This document shows positions 19,137 through 28,517 of a stretch of 64,000 bases of DNA, in pieces. The notes beneath the pieces are model-generated. The model was not told the origin of the DNA. It did not search any database and was given only the letters and a program-made list of their open reading frames with translations. Origin of the DNA: Nonomuraea jabiensis (lineage in GTDB: Bacteria; Actinomycetota; Actinomycetes; Streptosporangiales; Streptosporangiaceae); assembly GCF_014204795.1 (NCBI RefSeq), contig NZ_JACHMB010000001.1:2046001-2110000 (forward strand). Direction: 5' to 3'. Position numbers and translations under genes: made by a program. The first letter of the stretch is position 1; the number at the start of each line of letters is the position of its first letter.

Positions 19137-19628
19137 TCACTCGCCAGCCATGCGGGGCCTCGCCGAGATAACTACTTTTACCACTTTATGGGTGACCCAT
19201 AGCATGTGCGTATTGGTCAAGACCGCGAGCATTACCGCGCATGCACACAGGATTGCTGCGAGCCGATTGGGACTTGCATCACTATCGATCAGAAGTCCAG
19301 CAAGTGACAGGAGCGTTGCCACAGCAGCCCATCTCATACTTCTAGTATAAGAATTGAACAGGCGAGGCCATTGCTCTGTGCTGCGCAACATTTGAAACCT
19401 GGGGGAGCTGACAAATGTTAGTGCGACGGTGATGGCAGCGATGATGAAGCCGAGAAGTGTGCCGTGCAGCCCAAGGACTGCAGCATATATTTCCTTGCGA
19501 CGGTTTGCCAATACAGCTTGGACCGGCTCGTTAAATATTGGATTCAGGGACAGCTTGTAGAGTATTAGCGAGACGACGGCGAACGCTAGAAGCTCTTTGG
19601 CGAACGGGGGGAGTCGCCTCCGCACCAT
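19137..19628 (-). CDS. Four-helix membrane protein, putative effector
   Basis: This 163-residue protein has about four hydrophobic segments (approximately residues 9-27, 47-70, 98-115 and 122-142) separated by basic loops. No enzymatic motif is visible. A clear ribosome site (AAGAGG) lies eight bases before the ATG, and only 12 bases separate it from the upstream cytosolic gene, so the two form an operon. GC content is visibly lower than in neighbouring regions, which indicates acquisition. Small multi-helix membrane proteins paired with a soluble partner inside defence islands are often the killing component of abortive-infection systems. That role is inferred here only from location and topology. 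Confidence 0.7.
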   Translation of the reverse strand: MVRRRLPPFAKELLAFAVVSLILYKLSLNPIFNEPVQAVLANRRKEIYAAVLGLHGTLLGFIIAAITVALTFVSSPRFQMLRSTEQWPRLFNSYTRSMRWAAVATLLSLAGLLIDSDASPNRLAAILCACAVMLAVLTNTHMLWVTHKVVKVVISARPRMAGE

Positions 19629-19640
19629 CAGTCACACCTC

Positions 19641-20631
19641 TTAGGGGGATTTATCTGAACCCTTTGAGGCCACACTAGCGGACGAGGCCGACAAAAGATC
19701 TTCGCGCAACTCTTCGTAGGCGCGCACGATCTGCCGGTAAGCATCCTCCCTGTTCAAGACCCTGGACCGGTGAGTTAGTCGGAGGATCGTCCTCTTGGCG
19801 ATGAGCTGATCTTCGAGAAGGTTGATTTCGTCGGCCTTGCCAGTCTCGCCATCCACAATAGTCGCTTTCAGTTCGTGCACATGCTCGCGGAGATCCTTCT
19901 TGCGAGTAAGCCTCTGCAAGAAGTGAAGCAAGTCTGACCTGAGGTCGACTCTCTTATACGGTTCCGGCTGGAGTATGAGTCCAATGACAGCGGCATCGCT
20001 TCCCAGCCGCAGCGTCGAGTGCCCTGCCGAGTGACTCATTTGCATCCGAGATGCTCTGCGTATACGACTTGCGGACACGCAAGGTCAGCTTTCGAACAGA
20101 CTTGAGCCCTTCAAGTTGCTGGGCGACATCATGGTTGAGGAGCGCCTCAAGGGCAAATGGGGGACAAGATCCGGACAGGGCGTAGATCATATATGCAGCC
20201 AGCCGCTTAGCACGAGGGCCGTAAAAATTGTGCTCCACGCCAACGATACCGTTAGGGAACAGGCACATATGGGATGTTTCACACAGCCCTTCTTCATCGG
20301 TAAGAGCTAGGTTACGGAGGATCCCTCCGAGCTCGGACTGCGGGAGCGCGTTCTTTCGAATTGTTCCGAGCCGAACCTTAGCGATCTCTCCTACCGCGTC
20401 ATCTACCCAGGCACACAAGCTACTGCCGTCCGCCTGACTCATGTAGCGGCGGCTGTCGGACTCGAAGGGAAGATCGTCGATCGCTTTGAGTCCCGCGTCG
20501 AGCTCGGCAGCGATGTTCCTCGGGATGCCTGTCTCGTCAGCACCAGCATCGATTCGGTAGAAGTAGATACTGCGCTTGACGGTTGGCGCCTTCGGCTGCC
20601 GAGACCTGCGCTGGGGGGCCGGAGAACTCAT
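19641..20631 (-). pseudogene. Cytosolic partner of the membrane protein, frameshifted
   Basis: Two frames join into one ~330-residue protein. The first runs from an ATG at 20631 to about 20003 (KRSIYFYRIDAG near the start, SHMCLFPNGIVGVEHNFYGP in the middle, a charged helical stretch at the end). The second continues SDAAVIGLIL and ends at 19641 after a coiled, Lys/Glu-rich region. A single extra G in the GCTGGGAAG run on the minus strand accounts for the break. I do not recognise the family. Low GC and position directly upstream of a membrane protein suggest a two-gene defence module. The lesion may be a true mutation, a sequencing error or, less likely, programmed frameshifting, because no classical slippery heptamer is present. 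Confidence 0.6.
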
Positions 20632-21393
20632 GGCTATAGAGTGCCACGTGCGACTGACTGGCGTGTCCCTAGTTGATATTCGCTCCGACAATCACCGTCA
20701 AATGATCAATTAATGCTATAAATTCGCACCAGTTCAGCAGCTTTGTCCCGCTTATCCAACAATGCCGAGAAAATGATCTTGGATCATCTCTCACACGCTT
20801 AGACCCGTGGAGCAACGCGGCGTGATGATTTTGAGGCCGCTGCCATTGAAGAACCTGCCCTACGGGTCTGCATGCTGTCTGATGACGCGGCACCCTCATC
20901 GCCAGCCTCAGGGATGCACTCGGGGTGATCTTGTTCGTTCTCTGAAGAAATCCTTCTCTTCTAGCTCGGCACGCATATGAGCTGTCACGCCACGGCGCTT
21001 CCGCTCCTCGGGCCTGTCGACTCGACGGTTCGGCGCTTCTGCCAACTGGCTGAGATGGTGGATCTTCGCTGAGTGCTGCACGCAGTCGACGCACGGTACA
21101 ACAACGCCTCTTACGATCCCACGCTGTTTCGTGCTCCTTGCCCTCGCTCACAGCACCGGCAGGTTACCCGGGCATGCCGGCTCCGGCCCCAAGACCTGCC
21201 GGTGGATGCGGACGGTATAGCCCAGCGTCCCCCGGCACCGTTGTTACATACGACCACTTCAGCTGGCCGCAGTCGGTACGGGATCTTTCGACACAAACTG
21301 CATCGTTCAAGGCGCTCCCCATCGAGAATTCTGGTCGTCTTTGCTCTTCTCAGCTAAATTTCTTCCCCAGGACAAGGAAAAGGGTGATGCATC
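20632..21393. other. Intergenic region before the Z1 operon
   Basis: No convincing gene is present. The stretch separates divergent units and must hold the promoters of both. The Z1 gene has a ribosome site at AAGGAAAAGGG (about 21371-21381). The minus-strand gene has a TATAGC box close to its ATG. No operator-like dyad was recognised. Confidence 0.45.
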
Positions 21394-23952
21394 TTGGGCC
21401 TGTACACCGTCTTCGCGGACTGGGCCAGGCGACACGGCATCGATGCGGCCACGGCCAGCTTCTCGGACTCGCTGCCCGAAGAGGTCGTCGACAAGTTCCG
21501 GTGTCAGTTCGAGGCCGACAAGGCAAAGGTGCAGGCCGGCGGTCCGCCGATCATCACGGCCGGATCGGACGACTGGTACAGCGGGCCAGGAGAGTCCGAC
21601 CGCTACTGGTTGGCGCTGAAGGACCAGTTCAAGGCCGAAGAGTGGCCGGACGAGCGGATAACCTCCGTGGACCACTCGTCCAGCACCGTCGTGGCCCACA
21701 CTCCCCGGCCGGACCGTTCCACGTGGGATGCGAAGGGTCTGGTGGTGGGTTACGTGCAGAGCGGAAAGACCACCAACTTCACCGCCGTCATCGCGAAGTT
21801 GGGAGACGTGCGATACCGCCTCGTCATCGTGCTCTCCGGCATCCACAACGGACTTCGCCGCCAGACGCAGGTGCGTCTGGACCAGTATCTGAAAGACCTC
21901 AATCCCGACCGTTGGATGACGCTGACGGGAGAAGCCCGCGATTTCGTGGAGCAGACCCACGAGGCGTCGGCTGCGCTCAGCGACGAGAAGACGGTCCTGG
22001 CGGTCGTCAAGAAGAACGCCGCCGTGCTGAACAAGCTCATCAAGTGGTTGGACACGGCCAACAGTCGAAAAGCGCTCGCGTCGGCACCGGTCCTGATCAT
22101 CGATGACGAGGCGGACCAAGCGTCGGTGGCCACGGGTCGGATCAACCCGCTCATCCGGAAGCTCTTGAGCTTGATGCCACGGTGCACGTATGTCGGATAC
22201 ACAGCAACGCCTTTCGCCAACGTCTTCGTGGATCCCACCCAGGACGACCTCTATCCGAAGTCCTTCATCCTCAACCTGCCGCGTCCCGACGGCTACTTCG
22301 GCCCCGAGAAGATCTTCGGCCGGGATGCCGTCGAATGGGAGGCGGCCGACGATCAAGGGCCGCCGGACGGCTATGACATGGTCCGACTGGTCGCCGAGGA
22401 CGACGTCCCCCTGTTGCGTCCAAGCAGTAAGGAGCCTGCGGACGGATTCGCCCCCACCATGATCGATGAGCTGGTGACGGCCGTCCGCTGGTTCTGGCTG
22501 GCCACAGCCGCTCGTCGGGCGCGTGGCGACAGCGGCCACAGCACGATGCTCATCCACACTTCCGTCAAGATCGCGGTTCATGAGAGCTACCAGACGCCCC
22601 TGAAGAAGCTGCGGAAAGAGGACGCCGCCGGCCTCGGCTCCGGGCGTCCCGAGATCCTCGACGAGTGGCGGAACTTGTGGGAGAAGGAGTCGTCACGGGT
22701 GCCCGCCGAGGACTTCGATCGGACGCAGAACACGTTCGACGACGTGCTGCCACATTTGAAGGAGGTCATCTCCACCACGCGGATCATCCTCGACAACTAC
22801 CGGAGCCAGGACCGGCTCGACTACTCAGACCCCTCCGTGGTCGCCATCGCCGTGGGCGGGAACACCCTCTCCCGAGGGCTGACGCTGGAGGGACTCGTCG
22901 TCAGCTTTTTCGTCCGAGGGGCGACGGCGTACGACACCCTGCTCCAGATGGGCCGCTGGTTCGGATACAGAACCGGGTACGAGGATCTTCCCAGGATCTG
23001 GATGACGCCGAGCCTCGCCGCCGCCTTCCGTCACCTCGCGACCGTCGAGCACGAGATGCGGGACGACATCGACCGCTATCAGCGGGAGAACTTGACGCCG
23101 TCCCAAGTGGCGGTGCGTATACGGACGCACCCGTCGCTGCGGATCACGGCAAAGATGGGCGCCGCCCAGCCAGCTTTCATCTCCTACGCCGGGCGTCGGT
23201 TGCAGACCCGGTACTTCAGGCACCGGGATACCGAGTGGCTGGACAGCAACCGCCAGGCCGCGGAGAACCTGGTCCAGGAGGCGGTGCGACACGGTCAGGT
23301 CGAGGACTTGGGCGCCGCCCGGTTGATCCGGGATGTCCCCGTATCGCTCGTGAAGACCTTCCTCTCCCGGTACCAGGTGCACGAGGAATCGCCGGATCTG
23401 GAGCCGGCGCTCATGGTCAAGTACATCGACCGACAGCTCACGAGCGACCCGCCGAGCCTGGCGATGTGGTCCGTCGCCGTCGTCACCGGTGAGGGCGGGG
23501 GCGCAGCACTGGGCGGCCTGGACATCAAGTACTCGATCCGGTCCCGTCTGATCGACGGCCACGCCGAGCGGGCTGACATCAAGACGCTGATGAGCAAGCA
23601 GGATCGTGCGCTCGACCTCGGTCTGACGGCCGCACAAGCAAGGGCGAAGAGCGAGAGCGAACTCGTCGCGCTGCGCAACAACCACCCGGTCTGTCACGAC
23701 CGCGGGCTGGTGGTCCTCTACTTGATCGAACCGACGAGCCGGCCCGTCCACCCGCAACAGGACGCCAACCCGGCAGGCCCGCTGCGTACCGCGCTCGGCG
23801 CAGCACAGGCGGTGGTAGGCCTGGGCATCATCTTTCCCGGGGACGTCCGGACCAAGAGCATCCGGGCCACCCACGTCGCGGTGGACCTCACCGATGTCGA
23901 GAGCGAGAACGTCGACGAGGCACTCGGCGTCGACACCGAGGACATGGCGTGA
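21394..23952 (+). CDS. Z1-domain SF2-like helicase/ATPase of a MORC-type restriction system
   Basis: This 852-residue protein carries the Z1 signatures. They are a Walker A variant GYVQSGKTTNF (about residues 120-130), the DEAD-like box IIDDEADQAS (about 233-242), motif III YTATPFANVF (about 267-276), GGNTLSRGLTLEG (about 488-500) and the arginine-containing QMGRWFGYR (about 516-524). Z1 proteins are superfamily-II-type ATPases found in restriction clusters with a GHKL ATPase, a PD-(D/E)XK protein, Vsr and a C5-methylase. All of these follow here. It is expected to remodel or translocate on target DNA for the nuclease. The TTG start is preceded by AAGGAAAAGGG. The stop overlaps the next gene's GTG. 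Confidence 0.9.
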   Translation: MGLYTVFADWARRHGIDAATASFSDSLPEEVVDKFRCQFEADKAKVQAGGPPIITAGSDDWYSGPGESDRYWLALKDQFKAEEWPDERITSVDHSSSTVVAHTPRPDRSTWDAKGLVVGYVQSGKTTNFTAVIAKLGDVRYRLVIVLSGIHNGLRRQTQVRLDQYLKDLNPDRWMTLTGEARDFVEQTHEASAALSDEKTVLAVVKKNAAVLNKLIKWLDTANSRKALASAPVLIIDDEADQASVATGRINPLIRKLLSLMPRCTYVGYTATPFANVFVDPTQDDLYPKSFILNLPRPDGYFGPEKIFGRDAVEWEAADDQGPPDGYDMVRLVAEDDVPLLRPSSKEPADGFAPTMIDELVTAVRWFWLATAARRARGDSGHSTMLIHTSVKIAVHESYQTPLKKLRKEDAAGLGSGRPEILDEWRNLWEKESSRVPAEDFDRTQNTFDDVLPHLKEVISTTRIILDNYRSQDRLDYSDPSVVAIAVGGNTLSRGLTLEGLVVSFFVRGATAYDTLLQMGRWFGYRTGYEDLPRIWMTPSLAAAFRHLATVEHEMRDDIDRYQRENLTPSQVAVRIRTHPSLRITAKMGAAQPAFISYAGRRLQTRYFRHRDTEWLDSNRQAAENLVQEAVRHGQVEDLGAARLIRDVPVSLVKTFLSRYQVHEESPDLEPALMVKYIDRQLTSDPPSLAMWSVAVVTGEGGGAALGGLDIKYSIRSRLIDGHAERADIKTLMSKQDRALDLGLTAAQARAKSESELVALRNNHPVCHDRGLVVLYLIEPTSRPVHPQQDANPAGPLRTALGAAQAVVGLGIIFPGDVRTKSIRATHVAVDLTDVESENVDEALGVDTEDMA

Positions 23953-24935
23953 CGGGGATCGAATCGACCATGCTGGAGCGTGCATGGGCGGTCCTGACAC
24001 GGCCGCGGGCGACGGAGCTCGCGTCCTTCCCGCTGGAAGTGGTGTGCCATGCGGAGCCGTGCCGCGTGGCGATCGACGGCACGGGCACTCGTCACCTTCT
24101 CGTTCCCACGGGTGACGAGGCCGTGTCCGTCGATCCCAAACCGGCGGTGCTCGGGACGGTGATCCGCAAGCTCGGCTTCGGAGGTTCTACGGTCGCGTAC
24201 GTGGACGTGTCGTGTGCCGAGTCGGACCTCTTCCCTGAGTTCGACGAGGTGGTGACCGACGTGTTGGAGGCCGTGGCAAGCGCGCGGCGACCGGCGTTGA
24301 CGGCGGTAGATGCCATCGCGCGGTGGCGGCGGCTCTTCCGGAGCAGTCTGCTTCGTGGGCTGTCGCGTCAGGCCAAACTGGGTCTCTTCGCGGAACTCAC
24401 CGTGCTCTCGTCCCTCGTGGAGGCGGATCCTGGGTTCCCTGTGAGTGCGTGGCGGGGACCGCTGTACGAGCCGCACGACTTCGAGGCCGCCGCCCGGTGC
24501 CTCGAGGTGAAAGGGCTGAGCGCTGCGGGCGACAACATCGTCGTCCACGGCTTGGAGCAGTTGAACAGCCACGACGGACGGCCGTTGGACCTCATTCTTC
24601 TGCGCGTGGTGGAAGACCCGGACGGGCCGACTGTGAGCGACCTCGTCGAGCAGCTCCGCAGCGCAGTGGCGTCGCGGACGGACCTCCGTACACGGCTCTC
24701 GGCGGCCGGATGGTCGGACCAGCCGGATCGACCAGACCTGGACACGTTCGCGATCGAGGAGGTACTCAGGATCGTGGTCGACCCCGACATACCTCGCGTC
24801 GTCCCGTCGTCCCTCGTCGCGGGCTCACTTTCGGAGGGCGTCACAGACCTCAGTTACAAGCTCGACCTCGCCGCCGTACTTCCGTTCAGCTCCGGGGCAT
24901 CGCTCGCCGAGATCGCAGAGGAGGCCGTCCGTTGA
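23949..24935 (+). CDS. PD-(D/E)XK motif nuclease (DUF4420-like)
   Basis: This 328-residue protein is coupled to the Z1 gene by a GTGA overlap. The centre has a nuclease-like arrangement, Asp177 in EPHDFEA followed by Glu186-Val-Lys188 in CLEVKGLS, fitting the D...E-x-K core of restriction-endonuclease folds. An upstream Glu sits in the helix GLFAELTVL (about 145-153). Proteins of this type accompany Z1 and MORC-like ATPases and are annotated as PD-(D/E)XK motif proteins (DUF4420). It is the most likely DNA-cutting subunit. The C-terminal third is an unassigned strand-helix region. Confidence 0.82.
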   Translation: MTGIESTMLERAWAVLTRPRATELASFPLEVVCHAEPCRVAIDGTGTRHLLVPTGDEAVSVDPKPAVLGTVIRKLGFGGSTVAYVDVSCAESDLFPEFDEVVTDVLEAVASARRPALTAVDAIARWRRLFRSSLLRGLSRQAKLGLFAELTVLSSLVEADPGFPVSAWRGPLYEPHDFEAAARCLEVKGLSAAGDNIVVHGLEQLNSHDGRPLDLILLRVVEDPDGPTVSDLVEQLRSAVASRTDLRTRLSAAGWSDQPDRPDLDTFAIEEVLRIVVDPDIPRVVPSSLVAGSLSEGVTDLSYKLDLAAVLPFSSGASLAEIAEEAVR

Positions 24936-26827
24936 GCATTCGTTGGTGGTCACAACCGTTCGCGCCGGAGGGCTCTGCCGCAGCGGAGGGCATCGTCAAG
25001 CAGTTGGGACGACCCGCGCTCGATCCGTTGACCGTCCTGGTACGTGAGGCGGCGCAGAACAGCTGGGACGCGCACCTTCCCGATGGTGTGGTGGAGTTCC
25101 GCGTCGATGTCCGTGTGCTTGGCGACGATGTCGATACCTGGCGTGAATTGCTGTTGCCCGGACCGCTGAGCGCGTCGAACGTCGACCTCGACAATGCTCT
25201 GCGACCTGAGGCCGTCGTGCTGGTGGTCTCTGACCGGAACACCAGCGGGCTGGGCGGTCCCCTTCGGGCCGGTGAGCGGGCGCACGGCGAGGAGACACCG
25301 GACTTCGTACAGTTCATCCGGAACGTCGGAGAACCTCGCGACAACCAGTTCGGCGGCGGAACGTACGGGTTTGGGAAGGGCATCTTCTACCAACTCAGTC
25401 GGGCCGGCGCGATCCTCGTGGACACCTGCACCGCCACGGGCGATCCCACTGCTCGTCGACTGATGGGTGCCGCACTCGGACACAGTTGGTACCTCGGCGA
25501 GCGCCGTTTCACCGGCCGTCACTGGTGGGGGCTTGTGGCAGCGGACGACGTACCGGACCCGGTCCTCGACGCACAGGCGGATGCGATCTCGAAAACCCTG
25601 AAGCTACCGGGTTTCGACGACGGCCGCACCGGCACGGACATCGTCGTCCTGGCCGCCGACCTGGGGACCGTGGGGTTCGAGTCGACCGCACGTGACCGCA
25701 CTCCCGAGGAGGCCGCCAACTTCATCGCGTCCTCGGTACTGTGGAATCTGTGGCCGAAAATGGTCCCGAACGAGCACGGGCCACACATGCGTTTCGTCGT
25801 GGGCGTCAATGGTTCGGACGTCCCTGTTCCCGAACCCGACACCTTCGACGAGCTGGCCCCCTTCGTGGAGGCTCTGCGCCAGGTCAGGGCAAGTGACGGA
25901 GTCGTCTTTTCGCGTACAGTCCCACCCAAGCACGCAGGTACCTTCGCAATGGCCCTTGGGGTCGCCGACAGTGCGAGCGCCCGCTTACTCATCGCGGCGG
26001 CGAAGCCGTTCGAGGGCCCGTCCCATCACGTCGCCCGTATGCGCATCGCCGAGCTCGTGGTGGACTACCTCCCCGGTCCGCCCCACTCCGACCCCCGCCT
26101 GGCCTACGGTGGCGTGTTCAAGGCGTCCGAGGATGCCGACGCACTGTTCGCGTCCGCCGAACCACCCACGCACGACGACTGGATCTCCAAGGGCCTGACC
26201 GGAACCGCACGAGGGGTCATCCAGGGAGCGCGCACCTTCGTCCAGAAACAGCTGGACGAACGACTCGGACTCGGACCCCAGACCGGCGGCTCAGGAGGCC
26301 AAAGATTGGGACAACTGTCGGCGCTGCTCGCCGGCATCGTCCCTGCACGGTTGAGCGCGCGGCCGAAGGACGGTGAATCGGACAACGACAACGCCGGTGG
26401 AGAAGGAATTGGAGGAAGCGGCACCAACGGCGGAAACGGCTCCGGGGGCGGTGGTGGCGGCTACGGAGGCGGCTCGTCACCGCGGCCAGGGGGAAGGCCC
26501 CGGTTGCACGGAAGCCCAGAGTTGCAGGTACGTGAGGGAAAACCGTACCTGGTCGCCGCTGTCAAGGTCCCTGCAGCGGACGTCACAAGAGTCCTGTCCG
26601 CGGACGTGGAGGTCGTGGTGGAAGGGGGCGGCTGCGAGAGCGAGCCCCCACTCGGTGCCGCCGTGCCGCAAATTATGCAATGGCAATCAGCTGCCGGACG
26701 CGTCGAGTCAGGAAGGACCGTACGAATACCTGCTGGAGAGGAATCGGACTGGTACGTCTACGCCACACACGTGCCTGACGCCGTCGTACGCTTCCGGGTG
26801 AGCCAGGTGACGTCCGATGCCAGCTGA
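24932..26827 (+). CDS. MORC/MutL-like GHKL ATPase
   Basis: The TTG at 24932 overlaps the upstream stop and gives 631 residues; the frame is open further upstream but those codons lie inside the nuclease gene. The GHKL motifs are plain: N-box REAAQNSWDAH (Glu39, Asn43, Asp46), G1 box around Asp101 in VVSDRNTSGLGG, and G2 box FGGGTYGFGKG (140-150). Such ATPases dimerise on ATP and act as DNA clamps. Iyer, Abhiman and Aravind proposed that MORC-like members in restriction clusters are ancestral to eukaryotic MORC proteins. A glycine-rich low-complexity stretch (about 490-515) links to a C-terminal beta-rich domain. Downstream coding overlaps by 11 bases. Confidence 0.9.
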   Translation: MSIRWWSQPFAPEGSAAAEGIVKQLGRPALDPLTVLVREAAQNSWDAHLPDGVVEFRVDVRVLGDDVDTWRELLLPGPLSASNVDLDNALRPEAVVLVVSDRNTSGLGGPLRAGERAHGEETPDFVQFIRNVGEPRDNQFGGGTYGFGKGIFYQLSRAGAILVDTCTATGDPTARRLMGAALGHSWYLGERRFTGRHWWGLVAADDVPDPVLDAQADAISKTLKLPGFDDGRTGTDIVVLAADLGTVGFESTARDRTPEEAANFIASSVLWNLWPKMVPNEHGPHMRFVVGVNGSDVPVPEPDTFDELAPFVEALRQVRASDGVVFSRTVPPKHAGTFAMALGVADSASARLLIAAAKPFEGPSHHVARMRIAELVVDYLPGPPHSDPRLAYGGVFKASEDADALFASAEPPTHDDWISKGLTGTARGVIQGARTFVQKQLDERLGLGPQTGGSGGQRLGQLSALLAGIVPARLSARPKDGESDNDNAGGEGIGGSGTNGGNGSGGGGGGYGGGSSPRPGGRPRLHGSPELQVREGKPYLVAAVKVPAADVTRVLSADVEVVVEGGGCESEPPLGAAVPQIMQWQSAAGRVESGRTVRIPAGEESDWYVYATHVPDAVVRFRVSQVTSDAS

Positions 26828-27704
26828 CGTCCGACCCTATCTGGTGCCGCGTCCGGGCACTGTCATGTGGGATCCATGGTTCCTGCTGGACGCAGAGGAG
26901 TGGAGGTCGTTGCCGGACACGATCGACGGGTGGGATCCCGGCACGGATCTGCGAGCAGCACGACGAGTGCGGGTCGACATCGCACGGTTCGTTAAGGAGA
27001 CAGGGCTCGACCTCGCGGACGTCGCGCTGACAGTCTCGTGGACCAGTTCGACCACCGACATGACGGAGGCCGCGCCGGCTGCGAAATTCGACCCGAACGG
27101 CACGGCCTTGGTGGACACGATGCTCGTCGGTCAACGCCTGTCCGGAACCCTGTCGCTCCGCAGCACCATCAGTCTCGTCCACCCCTCCGCCATGCGAGGA
27201 GCGGGGGTGGCCGCAGTCCCCGGCTCGGTGCTTGCCGAGCACGTCCAGCGAGTCGTGCTGGAGAGCATGTCCTCCATGTTCCCGGTGCACGAGATCGACT
27301 TCTCCCACACGCGGCTCTCCCCCACCGCCAGTTGGCACCTCGAGACGAGCACGGACCTGACCGCACCCTTCTACGGAACGTTCCGCGTGCTCATCAACAT
27401 ACGCGACCGCGAATTGCGCACAGCAGTCGCCCGTGGCGCCAAGGACAGACGACAGCAGGCCCTGCTCGACGAGCTCCAGGCGGGCGTCGCCGCGTTGCTG
27501 CTGGAACTCGCACTTCACCTCAGCGCCGAACTCGCGGAACGTGAGGAATGGCCGCCGGACACCGTCGGCGATGTCCTGGCGAGAACCGTCGCCGCGTCGC
27601 CGTTGCATGTCGTCACCCCACCGTCGGCCGTGGACCTCGCGGACCTCAGGACTCAGATCTCGGGTGCGGTCAGAAACCTCGGCAGGGGGCGGATCTTCCA
27701 GTGA
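26817..27704 (+). CDS. Conserved accessory protein of the Z1/MORC system, unknown function
   Basis: This 295-residue protein begins 11 bases before the GHKL gene's stop and ends in a GTGA overlap with the next gene, so it is a translationally coupled subunit. It has no membrane helix, P-loop or nuclease motif that I can identify. The N-terminal third starts with VRPYLVPRPGTVMWDPW and is Trp/Asp-rich. The middle is beta-like with Ser/Thr-rich strands, and the C-terminal 70 residues are helical with many Ala/Leu. I do not recognise the family. Its fixed position suggests a structural role, perhaps linking ATPase and nuclease. Confidence 0.75.
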   Translation: MPADVRPYLVPRPGTVMWDPWFLLDAEEWRSLPDTIDGWDPGTDLRAARRVRVDIARFVKETGLDLADVALTVSWTSSTTDMTEAAPAAKFDPNGTALVDTMLVGQRLSGTLSLRSTISLVHPSAMRGAGVAAVPGSVLAEHVQRVVLESMSSMFPVHEIDFSHTRLSPTASWHLETSTDLTAPFYGTFRVLINIRDRELRTAVARGAKDRRQQALLDELQAGVAALLLELALHLSAELAEREEWPPDTVGDVLARTVAASPLHVVTPPSAVDLADLRTQISGAVRNLGRGRIFQ

Positions 27705-28450
27705 GCGAACTGTGGCCGCATCTCCCTGCCGTCGTAGGCGCAGCCGTGTACGCCGAAGTCGCCGCGGGGCGACCTCCTGCCCCACGAGACAACCACCCGG
27801 ACCAGACGTGGTCTCCCGTCGGGGGTCGTGTGTCAGCGAAGCGAGTACGGGAGCTCATCGGTGCGGTCTCGGCGTCTGCCGTGGAGTACGGCTTTCCGGA
27901 GCCAGCCGGGAGCGATGCGCGGATCTCCTTCGACCGGGACGCGGCCAAAGTGATCCGTGGCCAGCTGGACCTGTCGTGGGCGGAAGCCGGCAACCGGGAT
28001 CTCTGGTCCTTCCTCTCCCTCGTGGCCCTTCCTCACGTGACCATGTGGCGCTTCGGGCATGGCAACAAGGAACGATGGGTCGCTACAGACCTCACGCGGC
28101 ACACGTGGGCGCGGTTGTGGTGGCAGGCCGTGGTGTTCGCCGGTCATGAGCACATCCTGGCCGCGCTGAGCGAGAGCGACCTCAATCAGCTTCTGGAACG
28201 CCGCAGCATCGGCGGCGATCCTCGTCTCGTACGGGAGATGGCCCGGGCAGTCACCGAACTCGCCGCGAACGCTCCCCGCAGACCAGTGATCCGTGACGTC
28301 ACTGCCCGGCTGCGCCGCTACCTGGCGTTCCTGGACGTTCGGGCCCTCTCCGACCAGCAGGTCCGAGACCTGTGTCGCGCGTTGACGAACGAGACGATCA
28401 CACGTCTGATGACTGGCATACCCGAGTCGCAAGGAGGCCCCCAGGCCTGA
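27701..28450 (+). CDS. DUF6339-like accessory protein
   Basis: The GTG at 27701 overlaps the previous stop and gives 249 residues; the frame is open upstream but that part is antisense-like filler. A central signature, LWSFLSLVALPHVTMWRFG followed by an Arg/Trp-containing RLWWQA segment, resembles DUF6339 proteins, which are found in restriction and defence clusters and have no known activity. The protein is soluble and largely helical. As the last gene on this strand before vsr it probably completes the Z1/MORC complex. Confidence 0.65.
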   Translation: MSELWPHLPAVVGAAVYAEVAAGRPPAPRDNHPDQTWSPVGGRVSAKRVRELIGAVSASAVEYGFPEPAGSDARISFDRDAAKVIRGQLDLSWAEAGNRDLWSFLSLVALPHVTMWRFGHGNKERWVATDLTRHTWARLWWQAVVFAGHEHILAALSESDLNQLLERRSIGGDPRLVREMARAVTELAANAPRRPVIRDVTARLRRYLAFLDVRALSDQQVRDLCRALTNETITRLMTGIPESQGGPQA

Positions 28451-28517
28451 CCCAGGCATCTTGCCCGGCCACACCTCAACGTCGACCTCGAGAATCGAAT
28501 ATCGAGTGCAAGACGCG

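Noticed and set aside
19641..20691. Programmed frameshifting in the soluble partner gene
   Set aside because: No slippery heptamer with a downstream structure is visible at the junction; a simple one-base lesion or error is more economical.
21307..24572. Long minus-strand frames opposite the Z1 and nuclease genes
   Set aside because: These are antisense shadows of strongly biased coding sequence; the plus-strand proteins carry clear motifs.
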